Assembly: GCA_963777905.1 (NCBI GenBank)
Contig: CAVZSM010000040.1
Span: 44,235-108,234, forward strand
Origin: Trebonia sp963777905
GTDB lineage: Bacteria > Actinomycetota > Actinomycetes > Streptosporangiales > Streptosporangiaceae
DNA length: 64,000 nucleotides
Direction: 5' to 3'
The notes under the pieces were generated by a model. The model did not search any database. It was not told where the DNA came from and worked only from the letters and a program-made list of their open reading frames with translations. A program made the translations under genes and the position numbers. Within the stretch, counting starts at the first letter, position 1. Every line of letters begins with the position of its first letter. Shown here in pieces: positions 28,810 through 38,745 of the stretch.

Positions 28810-29567
28810 GCGCTCTTGACGGCTCCGCCCAGGTAGAGCTCGCCGATCTCGGGGTGCTCGAGCACCTCGCGGCCGGTGCCGGACAGCCGGACCGTGCCGT
28901 TCTCCATCACGACCCCGTAGTTCGAGAGCTTGAGGCCGGACCTGGCGTTCTGCTCCACGAGCAGGATCGTCGCGCCGTTGCTGTTCATCTGCCTGGCGGC
29001 GGCGAACACCGACTTGAGCACCATCGGGGACAGCCCCATCGACGGCTCGTCGAGCAGGATCAGCGCCGGGTCGAGCATCAGCGCCCGGGCGAACTCCACC
29101 AGCCGCTGCTGGCCGCCGGACAGCGCTCCCGCCTTCATCCCGGCCCAGTCCCTGACCTGGGGGAACAGGTCGAAGACGGCATCGATCCTGGTGTTGACGA
29201 GCTTGCGGTCGCCGATCATGTAGCCGCCGAGGTCGATGTTCTCCCTGACGGTCATGTCCTTGAACAGGCTGTGGTTCTGCGGCACCTGGACCACGCCGAG
29301 CTTCAGGATCTGCCGCGGCGACTTGCCGGTCAGCTTCTCCCCGCGCAGCGTGACCGTGCCGAGCCGCGGCCGCAGCAGGCCGCTGATCACCCGCATCAGC
29401 GTGGACTTGCCGGCGCCGTTCGGCCCCACCACGCAGGTGATGGACCCCTCGGGCACCTCGAACGTGACGCCGCGGAGCACGTCGCCGCCGCCGTAGCCGG
29501 CGACCACGCCCTCCATGACGAGCGCGGGCTCGGTCGCTGCGGGCGCTGCGGGCGCTGGCGTGGTCAT
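28806..29567 (-). CDS. livF: Liv-type ABC transporter ATPase (LivF)
   Basis: This ATPase powers uptake of branched-chain amino acids or related amides. Motifs are Walker A VVGPNGAGKSTLMRVISGLLRP, Q-loop VPQNHSLFKDMTVRENIDLGGY, signature ALSGGQQRLVEFARALM, Walker B ALILLDEPSMGLSP and H-loop ILLVEQNA. The ATG at 29567 overlaps the livG stop by four bases. It is the last gene of the operon. Confidence 0.92.
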   Translation of the reverse strand: MTTPAPAAPAATEPALVMEGVVAGYGGGDVLRGVTFEVPEGSITCVVGPNGAGKSTLMRVISGLLRPRLGTVTLRGEKLTGKSPRQILKLGVVQVPQNHSLFKDMTVRENIDLGGYMIGDRKLVNTRIDAVFDLFPQVRDWAGMKAGALSGGQQRLVEFARALMLDPALILLDEPSMGLSPMVLKSVFAAARQMNSNGATILLVEQNARSGLKLSNYGVVMENGTVRLSGTGREVLEHPEIGELYLGGAVKSA

Positions 29568-30343
29568 CGGGGGTCCTCCTCCTCCTCGTCGATGTCCGCG
29601 CCCAGGTAGGCGTCGAGCACGCGCTGGTCCGTCCTGACGATCTGCGGCGGCCCGCTTATCACGGTGGCGCCCGACTCGAGCACCGTGATGGTGGAGCACA
29701 GCCCCATCACGAACTCCATGTTGTGCTCCACGATCAGGAACGTCTTGCCCTGCTCGGCATTGAGCTGGCGGATCCGGTCCGCTATGTGGTTGACCAGCGT
29801 CGGGTTCACCCCGCCGGCCGGCTCGTCGAGCAGGACGACCGCGGGATCGGCGACCAGCACGTAGGCGAGCTCCAGCAGCTTGCGCTGCCCGTAGGACAGC
29901 GAGCCGGCGAGCAGATGGGCGTGCCCCTCGATGCCGACGAACTCGAGCAGGTCCGTCGCGCGCCGCCGGTGCTGCGTCCACGCGTCCTTGCCGAACCAGG
30001 AGAGCAGGTTTTTCGGCTTGTCCCGCGCCTGCGCCGCGATGAGCATGTTCTCGATGACCGTCAGCCGGGGGAAGATCCGCGTGAGCTGGAAGGTCCGGCC
30101 GATCCCGGTCGCGAACACCTTGTCAGGCGCGGCGTTGGTGATCGTCGTGTCGCCGAACCAGACCTGGCCCTCATCGGCCCTGTCGTACCCGGTGATCACG
30201 TTGAACAGCGTCGTCTTGCCCGACCCGTTCGGGCCGATCAGGCCGGCCACGGTGCCCTCGTCCACCGCGATGGACGCGCCGTTGAGCGCCTGCACGCCGC
30301 CGTAGGCCTTCTTGATCCCGTCGGTCCGCAGCAGCGCGGTCAC
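29564..30343 (-). CDS. livG: Liv-type ABC transporter ATPase (LivG)
   Basis: Motifs are Walker A LIGPNGSGKTTLFNVITGYD, Q-loop IGRTFQLTRIFPRLTVIENM, signature SLSYGQRKLLELAYVLVA, Walker B AVVLLDEPAGGVNP and H-loop FLIVEHNMEFVM, with the LivG end TDQRVLDAYLG. The signature has SYGQ instead of SGGQ, a common LivG variant. An acidic tail (DIDEEEEDPR) follows. The GTG start overlaps the livM stop. Confidence 0.92.
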   Translation of the reverse strand: MTALLRTDGIKKAYGGVQALNGASIAVDEGTVAGLIGPNGSGKTTLFNVITGYDRADEGQVWFGDTTITNAAPDKVFATGIGRTFQLTRIFPRLTVIENMLIAAQARDKPKNLLSWFGKDAWTQHRRRATDLLEFVGIEGHAHLLAGSLSYGQRKLLELAYVLVADPAVVLLDEPAGGVNPTLVNHIADRIRQLNAEQGKTFLIVEHNMEFVMGLCSTITVLESGATVISGPPQIVRTDQRVLDAYLGADIDEEEEDPR

Positions 30344-31458
30344 CTGGCACCTCCCGAGCCGCCCGAGCCGATGGACGTGGCGGACACCGACCCCGTGGGC
30401 GGGCCGCCGATGCGGGTCGCGGGGATCACCGCGGGCCGCCCGCGGCTCCGGAGCCTGGTGATCCACTCGCCGCCGGACGGGACGATCCCGCGCGGCATGA
30501 ACAGCACGACGATGAGGAAGACGCCGCCGAGCAGGATCTCGCTCAGGTACCCGCCGGAAAACTCCGGCTGGGTGTTCAGCCAGAGCGTGACCGGCTCGAC
30601 GATCAGCGCGCCGAGCACGGTGCCGGCGATCGAGCCGTAGCCGCCGAGGAATGCCATCAGCACGATCGTCAGGTCGAACAGCGGATCGAACCCCGTGTTG
30701 GGCTGCACCTGGCCGATGTAAAGGAACCAGACCGACCCGATCATCGCGGCGATCGCGCCGGAGATGACGAACGCCCACAGCTTGACCCGCATGGTCCGCA
30801 CGCCAAGCCCGCGCGCCCGGTCCTCGTCGTCCCTGATGGCACGCAACTGGAGGCCGAAGCGGGACCGGCGGATCAGCCAGGCGATGGCGATCGTGCCCGC
30901 CGCGATGGCCAGCGCGATGTAGTAGAAGGGCGTGTTGAACCCAGACGCCGGCCAGGTGATGAACGGCGCGTTCATCCCGACAGTGCCGTGCGTGAACGAT
31001 AGGTTGTAGGCCATCAGCTGGAAGATGAAGAAGACGGCGATCGTGACCACGATGAACGTATGCCGCCTGACGCGCAGCGCGATCAGCCCGAACGGCACCG
31101 CGATGATCGCGCCGACCACGCCCGCGAGGGGCAGTAGGGCGAATGCCGACGCCCCGTTGAAATGCCAGGCCGACGCCATGGTGCCTAGCGCGTAGGCGCC
31201 GCTGCCGTAGAACACCGCCATGCCGAGCGAGATGTAGCCGGTGTTGCCGGAGAAGATGTTCCACGCGCTCGCGACCGTGACGTAGATGAGCGCGAAGACG
31301 CCGTAGTTCGTGACCGCCGGGTCGGTGTAGACCTTCGGAAAGGCGATCGCGATCACGGCGAGCACGAGCAGTCCCGCGACCTTGAGCACGAGGTCGCGGC
31401 GGCCCGTGCCCAGTGCCTCATCCGCGGGCACGCTGACCTGATCCGTGGACGTGCTCAC
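30340..31458 (-). CDS. livM: Liv-type ABC transporter permease (LivM)
   Basis: The ~372-residue permease opens VSTSTDQVSVPADEALG and has about ten hydrophobic segments and the cytoplasmic loop RRSRFGLQLRAIRDDEDRARGLGVRTMRVKLWAFVISG, which contacts the ATPases. The GTG at 31458 overlaps the ancestral livH stop (TGA at 31455-31457). As sequenced, the upstream frame runs into this one without a stop because of an indel in livH. Confidence 0.9.
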   Translation of the reverse strand: MSTSTDQVSVPADEALGTGRRDLVLKVAGLLVLAVIAIAFPKVYTDPAVTNYGVFALIYVTVASAWNIFSGNTGYISLGMAVFYGSGAYALGTMASAWHFNGASAFALLPLAGVVGAIIAVPFGLIALRVRRHTFIVVTIAVFFIFQLMAYNLSFTHGTVGMNAPFITWPASGFNTPFYYIALAIAAGTIAIAWLIRRSRFGLQLRAIRDDEDRARGLGVRTMRVKLWAFVISGAIAAMIGSVWFLYIGQVQPNTGFDPLFDLTIVLMAFLGGYGSIAGTVLGALIVEPVTLWLNTQPEFSGGYLSEILLGGVFLIVVLFMPRGIVPSGGEWITRLRSRGRPAVIPATRIGGPPTGSVSATSIGSGGSGGAR

Positions 31459-32334
31459 TGGGCCCGCACCGCCGTCCGGCCGAACAGGCCGTTCGGGCGG
31501 ATCGACCAGCACGAGCACCAGAGCGACGTAAAAGACGAGGACCGCCCAGGTCGGGTACCAGATCGTCACGACCGACTCCAGGGTGATCATGAAGACGGCC
31601 GCGCCGAGCGCGCCGCCGATGGAGCCCATGCCGCCGAGGATGATGATGGCCAGCAGCCGCGAGATCAGGTCGTAACCGCTGTTGGCGTTGAAGGCGTTGG
31701 TCGCCCCGTAGACCATCCCGCCGGCCGCGGTCACCGCGACGCCGACGCCGAAGGTCAGCGCGGCGACCCGGTTCACGTCGATGCCGACGAGCCGCGCGGC
31801 GGTCTCGTCCTGCATCGTGGCGCGGACGCTGCGGCCGAACCTGGTCCGGTACAGCAGCGCGTACAGCACCACGACGAGGGCGATCGCCATGATGAACCCG
31901 TAGATGTAGATGTCCTCGATGTAGAAGCCGAAGACGTGCACGGTCGAGTTCGTGGACGGTGCGTTGATCTGGACGTCGTTCGCCCCGTAGATCTTGTACA
32001 GGACGCCTTCGATGATCAGCGCCACCGCGTAGGTGACCAGCAGCGTCATCGATGTTCGCTCGGTGCCGCGCAGTCGTCTGATGAACGCCCAGTGGATCAC
32101 GACGCCGATGATGAACATCGCGGGCACGGTGATCAGCAGCCCGAGGAACACGTCGATGTGCGCCTTGGTGAACAGCGAGTAGCTGAGGTAAGCGCCCAGG
32201 ATGACCAGGACACCCTGGGCGATGTTGATGATGTCGAGCACGCCGAAGATCAGGGTCAGGCCCGCCGCCATGAGGGCGTACACGCCCCCGATGAGGATTC
32301 CGTCGACGATGGCCTGCGATATCTCCCGCGCCAT
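31455..32334 (-). CDS. livH: Liv-type ABC transporter permease (LivH), one frameshift near its end
   Basis: The start MAREISQAIVDGILIGGVYALMAAGLTLIFGVLDIINIAQG is the LivH hallmark, followed by the EAA-like loop RTRFGRSVRATMQDETAARLVGIDVNRV. Near 31500 the frame continues as LVDPPERPVRPD and fuses to livM. In the neighbouring frame the sequence reads IRPNGLFGRTAVRAQ and then TGA, the typical LivH terminus. One extra base there explains the apparent fusion. GGAG precedes the ATG at 32334. Confidence 0.88.
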
Positions 32335-32383
32335 AAAAGCTCCGTCCTGGTCGGTTACTACGTGATGCTGGTCAGGCGCGCGG

Positions 32384-33693
32384 TCAGCTTGTGGCCCACG
32401 GCGACTTCTGGATGATGGTGACGCTGCCCTGGCGCACCCGTCGGCAGGACCTGGGTGAACTTGGTCCCCTTGTCCTGCCACTGGAACATGAAGGCCGCCG
32501 ACGCGCCGTTCTCGCCGAGCGAGTCGAACTTCACCGGCCCCTGCACGGTGTTCAGCGTGACGCCGCTGTGCAGGTAAGCGATGATCTTGGCGTTGTCCGT
32601 GCCGCCGGTGGCCACGATGGCCTGCTCCGCCACCTGGCCCACCGAGTAGGCCTCGGCCACGTCAGCGTTCACGTCGGACGTCGTGCCGCCGTACTGCGCG
32701 ACGTACTCGTTGACCATCTTCTGGCTCTGGCGCGTTGTTGTACCCGGGGTACCAGCCGTTCGGCACCATCATGCCGTCCGCGTTGCCCGCGCCCACCGCG
32801 GTGATGAACGCGGCGCCCTGGTCCGGGCCGGCCGCCGCCACGAACCACTTGGGGGTGTAGTGGTTGGTCTCGAACGCCTTCATGAACGCCGCGACCGTGG
32901 GCACGTCCGTGGAGCCGAGCACCACGACGTCGGGCGCCTTGCCCGCCACGTTGTCGGCCTGCGGGGTGTAGGACGACGGCTCGGCAGGGAAGATGTTCGA
33001 GTAGACGGTCTTCACGCCGAGCGCCTGCAGCTTCTGCTGGGCGAGCTGCACCGGCGGGTCGGCGAACGGGTCCTGGGCCATCGGGTACGCCGCGGTCTTC
33101 GGCCGCTGGCTGGCCGGCAGGCTCGCGATGTAGTTCACGAACGGCATGATTTCGTCCGCGACCGGCAGGGACACGTCGAAGACGTTGTGGTCGGCCTCGT
33201 TCTGCGGGGTCTGGAACACCGTCGGCGCGCCGCCGGCGCCCTCGATGAACGCGTAGCCGCTGCGGGCCGCCACCGCCGACGCGGGGGTGGTCAGCAGCGA
33301 GGAGAACGGCCCGAACGTCAGGTCGACGTGATCGGTGTTGATCAGCGTCTGGTAGTTGGTGACCACCTGGTTGGGCGAGCTGGCGTCGTTCAGGATCGTC
33401 AGCTTGACCTGACGGCCCATGATGCCGCCGGCCGCGTTGACGTCCTTGGCCCAGAGGGTGTAGCCCTTCTGATAGGCCAGCCCGTCAGCGGAGAAGTCTC
33501 CGGTGAGGGACAGCGACGCACCGATGCTGATCGGCGTCGTGTTCGCCGAGCTGCTCGCGCTCGCGCTCGGGCTTGTGCTCGAACTGCTGCTGCTACTGCC
33601 ACTGCTAGTGCAGGCCGCAAGGACGCCTACGGAGAGCGCGACGGCGCTCACCGCGATGGCGTTCCTGGAGAACCAGGGGAGGGATGCTCTCAC
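32384..33693 (-). CDS. Branched-chain amino acid-type ABC substrate-binding lipoprotein 2 (two frameshifts)
   Basis: The GTG at 33693 follows AGGAGGAAAGGAGG. The signal VALSVGVLAACTSSGSSS is followed by a long Ser linker and the binding domain (ISIGASLSLTGDFSADGLAYQKGYTLWAKDVNAAGGIMGRQV). One indel near 32728-32734 separates NGWYPGYNNA from QKMVNEYVAQYGG. A second near 32437-32441 should restore QGSVTIIQKSPWATS and a stop at 32384. It is the first gene of the livHMGF operon and a close paralogue of binding protein 1. Confidence 0.85.
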
Positions 33694-33720
33694 GCCCGGT
33701 TCCTCCTTTCCTCCTGGGGG

Positions 33721-34665
33721 TTAGGGTTCTTCGGGGTCGAGCCCGTCGGAAACTTCGGCGTGCTCACTGTCGAGGGTTATACCGGCCGATTCGGCCTCTT
33801 GCGCGATAAATGCAGCGAAATCAACGTCACCGTAACCACGGCCGACCAGCCCCTGAATGAGCTGATGGACGACCGCGGCGACGGGCATCGGAACCTCGCG
33901 TTCTCGCGCGGCTGCCAGTCCGAGATCGAAATCCTTTCTGAGCAGCTTAGAGGTGAAGGTCGGTTCGAAGTCGAGGTTGACATATGCCGGTGACTTGTAC
34001 CTGGTGAACTGGGAGCCCACCACGCTTTTGTTCAGGCAGGACAGAAACGCCTCACGGCTGATTCCGCTTGCCTGAGCCAGGATAGTGATCTCCGCCATCG
34101 ACGCCGCGATGACGCCGAGGAACAGGTTATGGCAGAGTTTGACTATCCGCGCCAGCTCGCCCTCCCCCACGTAGGTGACGCCGCTGCCCAGCATGGTCAG
34201 GTAGGGCTCGGCGGTGTCGAACGCGTCGCGCGGGCCGGAGACGGCCGCGGTCATCCGGCCGGCCTCGACCACCTTGGGGTTCCCCATGACCGGCGCCGCG
34301 AGCAGCGCGGTGCCGCGCTCGGCGAGCCGCTCCCTGACGATCGACGAGGCGTCCGCGGACACCGTCGAGCAGTCGACCACGATCTTCGGGGAGGCGCCGC
34401 CTGAGATGAGGCCTTCCGGCCCGGTCAGCGCCGAGATCAGGTCGGCCGGGGTGCTGAGGGCGGTGAAGACGATGTCGCACCCGGCCAGTCCGGATATCGA
34501 CGGGACCGCCGTCGCGCCAAGCTCGACGAGCGGGACGGCCTTGGCCGCGGTGCGGTTGTAGACAGTGACGTCGCAGCCGTGCGCGAGCAGGCGGCGCACC
34601 ATCGCGGCGCCCATCCGGCCGGTGCCCAGCCAGCCCAGCTGGAGTGCGTCAGCTTCCTCAGTCAT
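33721..34665 (-). CDS. NAD(P)-binding beta-hydroxyacid dehydrogenase (3-hydroxyisobutyrate dehydrogenase-like)
   Basis: The Rossmann motif is LGWLGTGRMGAAMVRRLL. The substrate-binding motif is DCSTVSADASSIV, followed by APVMGNPKVVEAG. The catalytic Lys is in ARIVKLCHNLFLG, and the C-terminal domain carries KDFDLGLAAARE. The 314-residue length is typical. It lies 27 bases upstream of binding protein 2 and the Liv operon. A role in valine-derived or other hydroxyacid metabolism linked to uptake of the same substrate class is a reasonable inference. The start is ATG at 34665. Confidence 0.9.
   Translation of the reverse strand: MTEEADALQLGWLGTGRMGAAMVRRLLAHGCDVTVYNRTAAKAVPLVELGATAVPSISGLAGCDIVFTALSTPADLISALTGPEGLISGGASPKIVVDCSTVSADASSIVRERLAERGTALLAAPVMGNPKVVEAGRMTAAVSGPRDAFDTAEPYLTMLGSGVTYVGEGELARIVKLCHNLFLGVIAASMAEITILAQASGISREAFLSCLNKSVVGSQFTRYKSPAYVNLDFEPTFTSKLLRKDFDLGLAAAREREVPMPVAAVVHQLIQGLVGRGYGDVDFAAFIAQEAESAGITLDSEHAEVSDGLDPEEP
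33774..33792. repeat. 19-bp duplicated segment, copy 2
   Basis: Identical to 28027-28045. Here it is inside the coding sequence of the oxidoreductase (residues ESAGIT near the C-terminus). Confidence 0.65.
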
Positions 34666-35046
34666 CCCGTCCTCGTCTGGTTGCCCGTCGCCTTGGCTGG
34701 GTGCAATTAGCACAATCGTTTGCACCAGAGAGTGCTACTCGCCTCACTGGTTTGTCAATGCCGCATATCCAATCTGTTACACAGCCGTGCCCGAAGTGCG
34801 GCAACGCGACGCAGGGGCGGCTGTGCAACCGGACGACGAGAGCAAGCCATGCGTCTCATCGCACGAGGCACAATCACCCCAGGTAGATATATGTACGGAT
34901 ATAACGGATGCAATCGAGTGCAGTGTACTACCCTCGGCCGCGTCCGGCGGTGCCTTGTGCTGTGGCTTCGTGCCCGGTTCCGGGCACGTTTAGTACTGTC
35001 GCCGGGCCCATTATGGCCGGCTCCCGTTGCCGCCGGCCCCAGAACG

Positions 35047-36048
<1,002 letters not shown>

Positions 36049-36066
36049 CTAACGGCCTTGGCGCGG

Positions 36067-37206
36067 TTACCGCCCGTGGCGCGTCTGGCCGCGGCGCAGC
36101 GGGACCGCGCTGGCGACCGCGGGCGCCGCCGGTTCCCGCGCGTCGCCCTCGCCCGGAAGGCCGGGCACCGCCTGCGGGCCGGCGGGGACGGTCGAGCCGC
36201 GGACGATCAGTTCCGGGGCCAGGTACAGGATCTTCACCGGGCCGCCGTCGGTCCCGATTCGCTCGAGCAGCAGGTTGGCCGCCTCGGTGCCGAGCTGGTA
36301 GTGCGGGAACCGGACCGTCGACAGCGGCGGGCGCAGCCGGTCGATGAACGGCATGTCGTTGAAGCCGATGATCGACACGTCCTGCGGGCAGCGCACGCCG
36401 AGCTCGTCGAACGCGCCGTAGCAGCCCACCGCGAGCATGTCGTTGCCCGCGACGATGGCGGTGAGCTCGTCGTTGCCCTCGAGCAGCTCGCGGCCGCAGC
36501 GCAGGCCCTCAGCCAGCGACAAGGCAGTCGCGTACACGACCTGGCTGTCGTCGACGGGCAGGTTGTGCGAGTGCATGCTGTCGCGGAACCCGCGCAGCCT
36601 GGCGAGGCCGGTGGAGATGTCCTGCGGGCCCGCGATGTGCCCGATCCTGGTGTGCCCGAGCGAGGTCAGGTGCGCCACGGCAGCCCGCACGCCCTGCTCG
36701 TTGTCCACGGACACTGAGGAGAAGGGGTAGCCCTCGGCGGTGCGGTTCATCAGCACGACCGGCAGGTCGGCCTCGGTCGCCTCGTTCAGGATGTCGCTGT
36801 GCAGCGTCGCCGTCGCCATCACGAAGCCGTCGACGTGCCTGGCCCGCATCTGGTCGAAGACCATCCGTTCGCGCGCTGCGTCGCCGTCGGTGTTGCCGAT
36901 CAGCGCGACGTAGCCGTGCTCGGCGAGCCGGTCCTCGAGGCCGCGCACGATCGGCGGGAACAGCGGGTTGTTCAGGTCGGGGATGAGCACGCCGACGGTG
37001 TGCGAGCGCCTGGTGCGCAGCGACCTGGCGACGGGGTTGGGCCGGTAGCCGAGCCGCTCGGCCGCCTCGGTCACCCGGCGTGCGGTTTCCTCGCTGACCA
37101 GCAGCCGGGTTCCCGGGTTCAGGGCGCGGGACGCGGTTGCGGGGTGCACGCCCGCCGCGGCCGCCACATCCCGCAGCGTTGCGGGCCGGTCGGACAAGGC
37201 AATCAC
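36067..37206 (-). CDS. LacI-family transcriptional regulator
   Basis: The N-terminal helix-turn-helix (TLRDVAAAAGVHPATASRALN) and hinge (GYRPNPVARSLRTRRSHTVGVLIPDL) bind DNA. A periplasmic-binding-like domain (NPLFPPIVRGLEDRLAEHGY ... AIVAGNDMLAVGCYGAFDELG ... ISIIGFNDMPF-type text) senses a sugar or nucleoside. The GTG at 37206 follows AAGGAGC. The nearest sugar-related gene is the GH38 alpha-mannosidase at 38.7 kb, a possible but unproven target. Confidence 0.9.
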   Translation of the reverse strand: MIALSDRPATLRDVAAAAGVHPATASRALNPGTRLLVSEETARRVTEAAERLGYRPNPVARSLRTRRSHTVGVLIPDLNNPLFPPIVRGLEDRLAEHGYVALIGNTDGDAARERMVFDQMRARHVDGFVMATATLHSDILNEATEADLPVVLMNRTAEGYPFSSVSVDNEQGVRAAVAHLTSLGHTRIGHIAGPQDISTGLARLRGFRDSMHSHNLPVDDSQVVYATALSLAEGLRCGRELLEGNDELTAIVAGNDMLAVGCYGAFDELGVRCPQDVSIIGFNDMPFIDRLRPPLSTVRFPHYQLGTEAANLLLERIGTDGGPVKILYLAPELIVRGSTVPAGPQAVPGLPGEGDAREPAAPAVASAVPLRRGQTRHGR

Positions 37207-37431
37207 GCTCCTTCTTTCGCTGGCGCGTCACTAATCCGCGCCCTTCGCGGCAAACCCTGGATCGGGAGAAGGAAAACGATGTCCCAGCGCCCCGTTACCA
37301 ACAGTACAGCCTGGTAACACGCGCGACCAGGACATTGGCCCGGCGGTGAGACGCCGGAGGCCGCGGGTGGACCGGATCCTGGTAGCTAACCCGCTTCTTG
37401 CTGTTATACGCCTGGAGCGGGGCGGCTGATT

Positions 37432-37482
37432 GGCGGTGTGGCCCACAGGCGCGAATCTATTGTCGCTGTGGGCCACACCGCC
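37432..37482. terminator. Perfect 17-bp inverted repeat, probable terminator
   Basis: The arms 37432-37448 and 37466-37482 are perfectly complementary, with a 17-base spacer. It lies 31 bases beyond the stop of the small minus-strand gene at 37513-37881, in a 306-base region between that gene and the LacI gene start. It could end transcription of the small gene or serve as an operator; the long loop makes the terminator call less certain. Confidence 0.55.
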
Positions 37483-37512
37483 AGTTCCCGCGTTGCCCAT
37501 GTCCGGTGGGGA

Positions 37513-37881
37513 CTAAAGGCCGCGGGTGGCAGAGATGACGATGACCCATGAGTGGCCGCGACGGGCGCCGTCGGCGGCCGCCGTCGACAAGGCGGTACGC
37601 GACCAGGTGACGCGGTAGTTCGGCAGCAGCGCGCCGGGGAGGTGCGGGCGCCGTGCGCCGCGGCGAGGCCCCCGCGGGCTCGCCGCCGCCTGGCGCCGGC
37701 TGGCGCGGGCGACCTGGGCGACCTGGGCGGCCCGGCTGGCCTCGCTGGCGTGGGCGGTCTGGCACGCCTCGGCGGTTTCGCCGGCCTGGGCGGCCAGCGT
37801 GGTCCGGGCGTAGTGGCCGGCCTTGGCGGTCATTTCGTGACGGTGCTGGCTGGCCAGGGCGCTGGCCATGTCTGGATGCAT
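37513..37881 (-). CDS. Small hypothetical protein
   Basis: The 122-residue frame opens MHPDMASALASQHRHEMTAKAGHYARTTLAAQAGE. From memory this Ala/His-rich amphipathic start is seen in short actinobacterial proteins of unknown function. AGAGGAG lies upstream of the ATG at 37881. The C-terminal half is Arg/Pro-rich without recognisable features and may be frame-disturbed. A 16-bp palindrome lies about 85 bases upstream and may control it. Confidence 0.45.
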   Translation of the reverse strand: MHPDMASALASQHRHEMTAKAGHYARTTLAAQAGETAEACQTAHASEASRAAQVAQVARASRRQAAASPRGPRRGARRPHLPGALLPNYRVTWSRTALSTAAADGARRGHSWVIVISATRGL

Positions 37882-37964
37882 GATGCTGACTCCTCTCGTT
37901 CGCTGGCGTCCGCCGTCACGACGCCGAACGCACTACTTACGATGTATCTCGTTTACGATGCCTG

Positions 37965-37980
37965 TCAAGATATATCTTGA
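37965..37980. promoter_or_regulatory. Perfect 16-bp palindrome, candidate operator
   Basis: TCAAGATATATCTTGA is fully self-complementary. It overlaps the stop of the ArsR-type gene and lies upstream of the small gene starting at 37881. From memory it resembles operators of PadR-type repressors in Actinobacteria. No PadR gene is in the window. Confidence 0.55.
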
Positions 37981-38615
37981 GATTCCCCGGCCGGCTTCAG
38001 CCCGGAGAACTCGGTGAGCGGCGAGGTGAAGAGCGCCACCTCTACCGGCATCCCGCCGGCGGGCCGCTGCGACAGGTCGCGCTCCCTGCCCCTGTAGCGG
38101 TCGATGATCTCTTGGATCTCGCGGCCCACCTGGAGCGTTTCTTCCGCCGTCAGGAACACGGCGCTCCTGTTCATCTGCGTCGCCCGTTCCCAGCCGGGCA
38201 GCCGCTCGCGGCTGCCGAACACCCTTCTCGCGCGCTCCACCCAGCGCTCGAAGTAGACCGCGCCCAGCGCGCCAGCCGCGATCGCGGCCTGCGGGTTGTC
38301 CTGCTGCGAGGACGAGATCGAGATCGTGCGCCGGGTCCTGGTCCATGGCCGTTCCCTGCCGCGGCCGCCGCCCGCTTCCCGCGCGAAGCCGTACTTCGCG
38401 AGCGTCCGCAGGTGGAACGCGCAGTTCGCCGGCGACTCGCCGAGGATCTCGCTGGCCTGGGTGGCGGTCAGCGTCCCCGCGACGCCGAGCAGGTCGAGCA
38501 GCGCCATCCGAACCGGGTGCGCGAGCGCGCGCATGGCCTTCGGATCGGTGAGCTTGAGGGGCTCGTCCCAGGTGTCGGCCGGCCGCTCGGGACGCGGGCT
38601 TTCTTCGGAACTCAT
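37965..38615 (-). CDS. ArsR-type helix-turn-helix transcriptional regulator
   Basis: The 216-residue protein has the winged HTH LTDPKAMRALAHPVRMALLDLLGVAGTLTATQASEILGESPANCAFHLRTLAKYGF, an ArsR/SmtB-like DNA-binding core. A C-terminal region (AGALGAVYFERWVERARRVFG ... TAEETLQVGREIQEIIDRYRGRERD) is typical of the larger helix-turn-helix_20 regulators. The metal-binding CxC motif is absent, so it is probably not a metal sensor. The start is ATG at 38615. It is divergent from the alpha-mannosidase gene, its likely target. Confidence 0.85.
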   Translation of the reverse strand: MSSEESPRPERPADTWDEPLKLTDPKAMRALAHPVRMALLDLLGVAGTLTATQASEILGESPANCAFHLRTLAKYGFAREAGGGRGRERPWTRTRRTISISSSQQDNPQAAIAAGALGAVYFERWVERARRVFGSRERLPGWERATQMNRSAVFLTAEETLQVGREIQEIIDRYRGRERDLSQRPAGGMPVEVALFTSPLTEFSGLKPAGESQDIS

Positions 38616-38626
38616 GTTTCGAAACA
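38615..38626. promoter_or_regulatory. TGTTTCGAAACA palindrome in divergent promoter
   Basis: This perfect 12-bp palindrome abuts the ArsR-type start codon. Related TTCGAAA and TTTCGA words recur at about 38633 and 38669 in the 130-base region shared with the mannosidase gene. It is a plausible autoregulatory operator. Confidence 0.5.
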
Positions 38627-38745
38627 CTACCTTCGAAAGAGTTCTTTTGACAAGTCCTTCGGAAGATTTGTTTCGAGAGATTGGCGGCCGGGATGACACG
38701 GGCGGTTGCTGAGGGTGCACCGCGCTGCCATGCAACGATGGGGAT

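Noticed and set aside
34758..34886. 42-codon ORF starting MPHIQSVTQPCPKCGNATQ, zinc-ribbon-like
   Set aside because: A single CPKCG pair, no ribosome site, and its continuation runs toward the anomalous block; too weak to call.
37390..37405. 16-base CCCGCTTCTTGCTGTT shared with 63985-64000
   Set aside because: A match of this length is expected about once or twice by chance in 64 kb.
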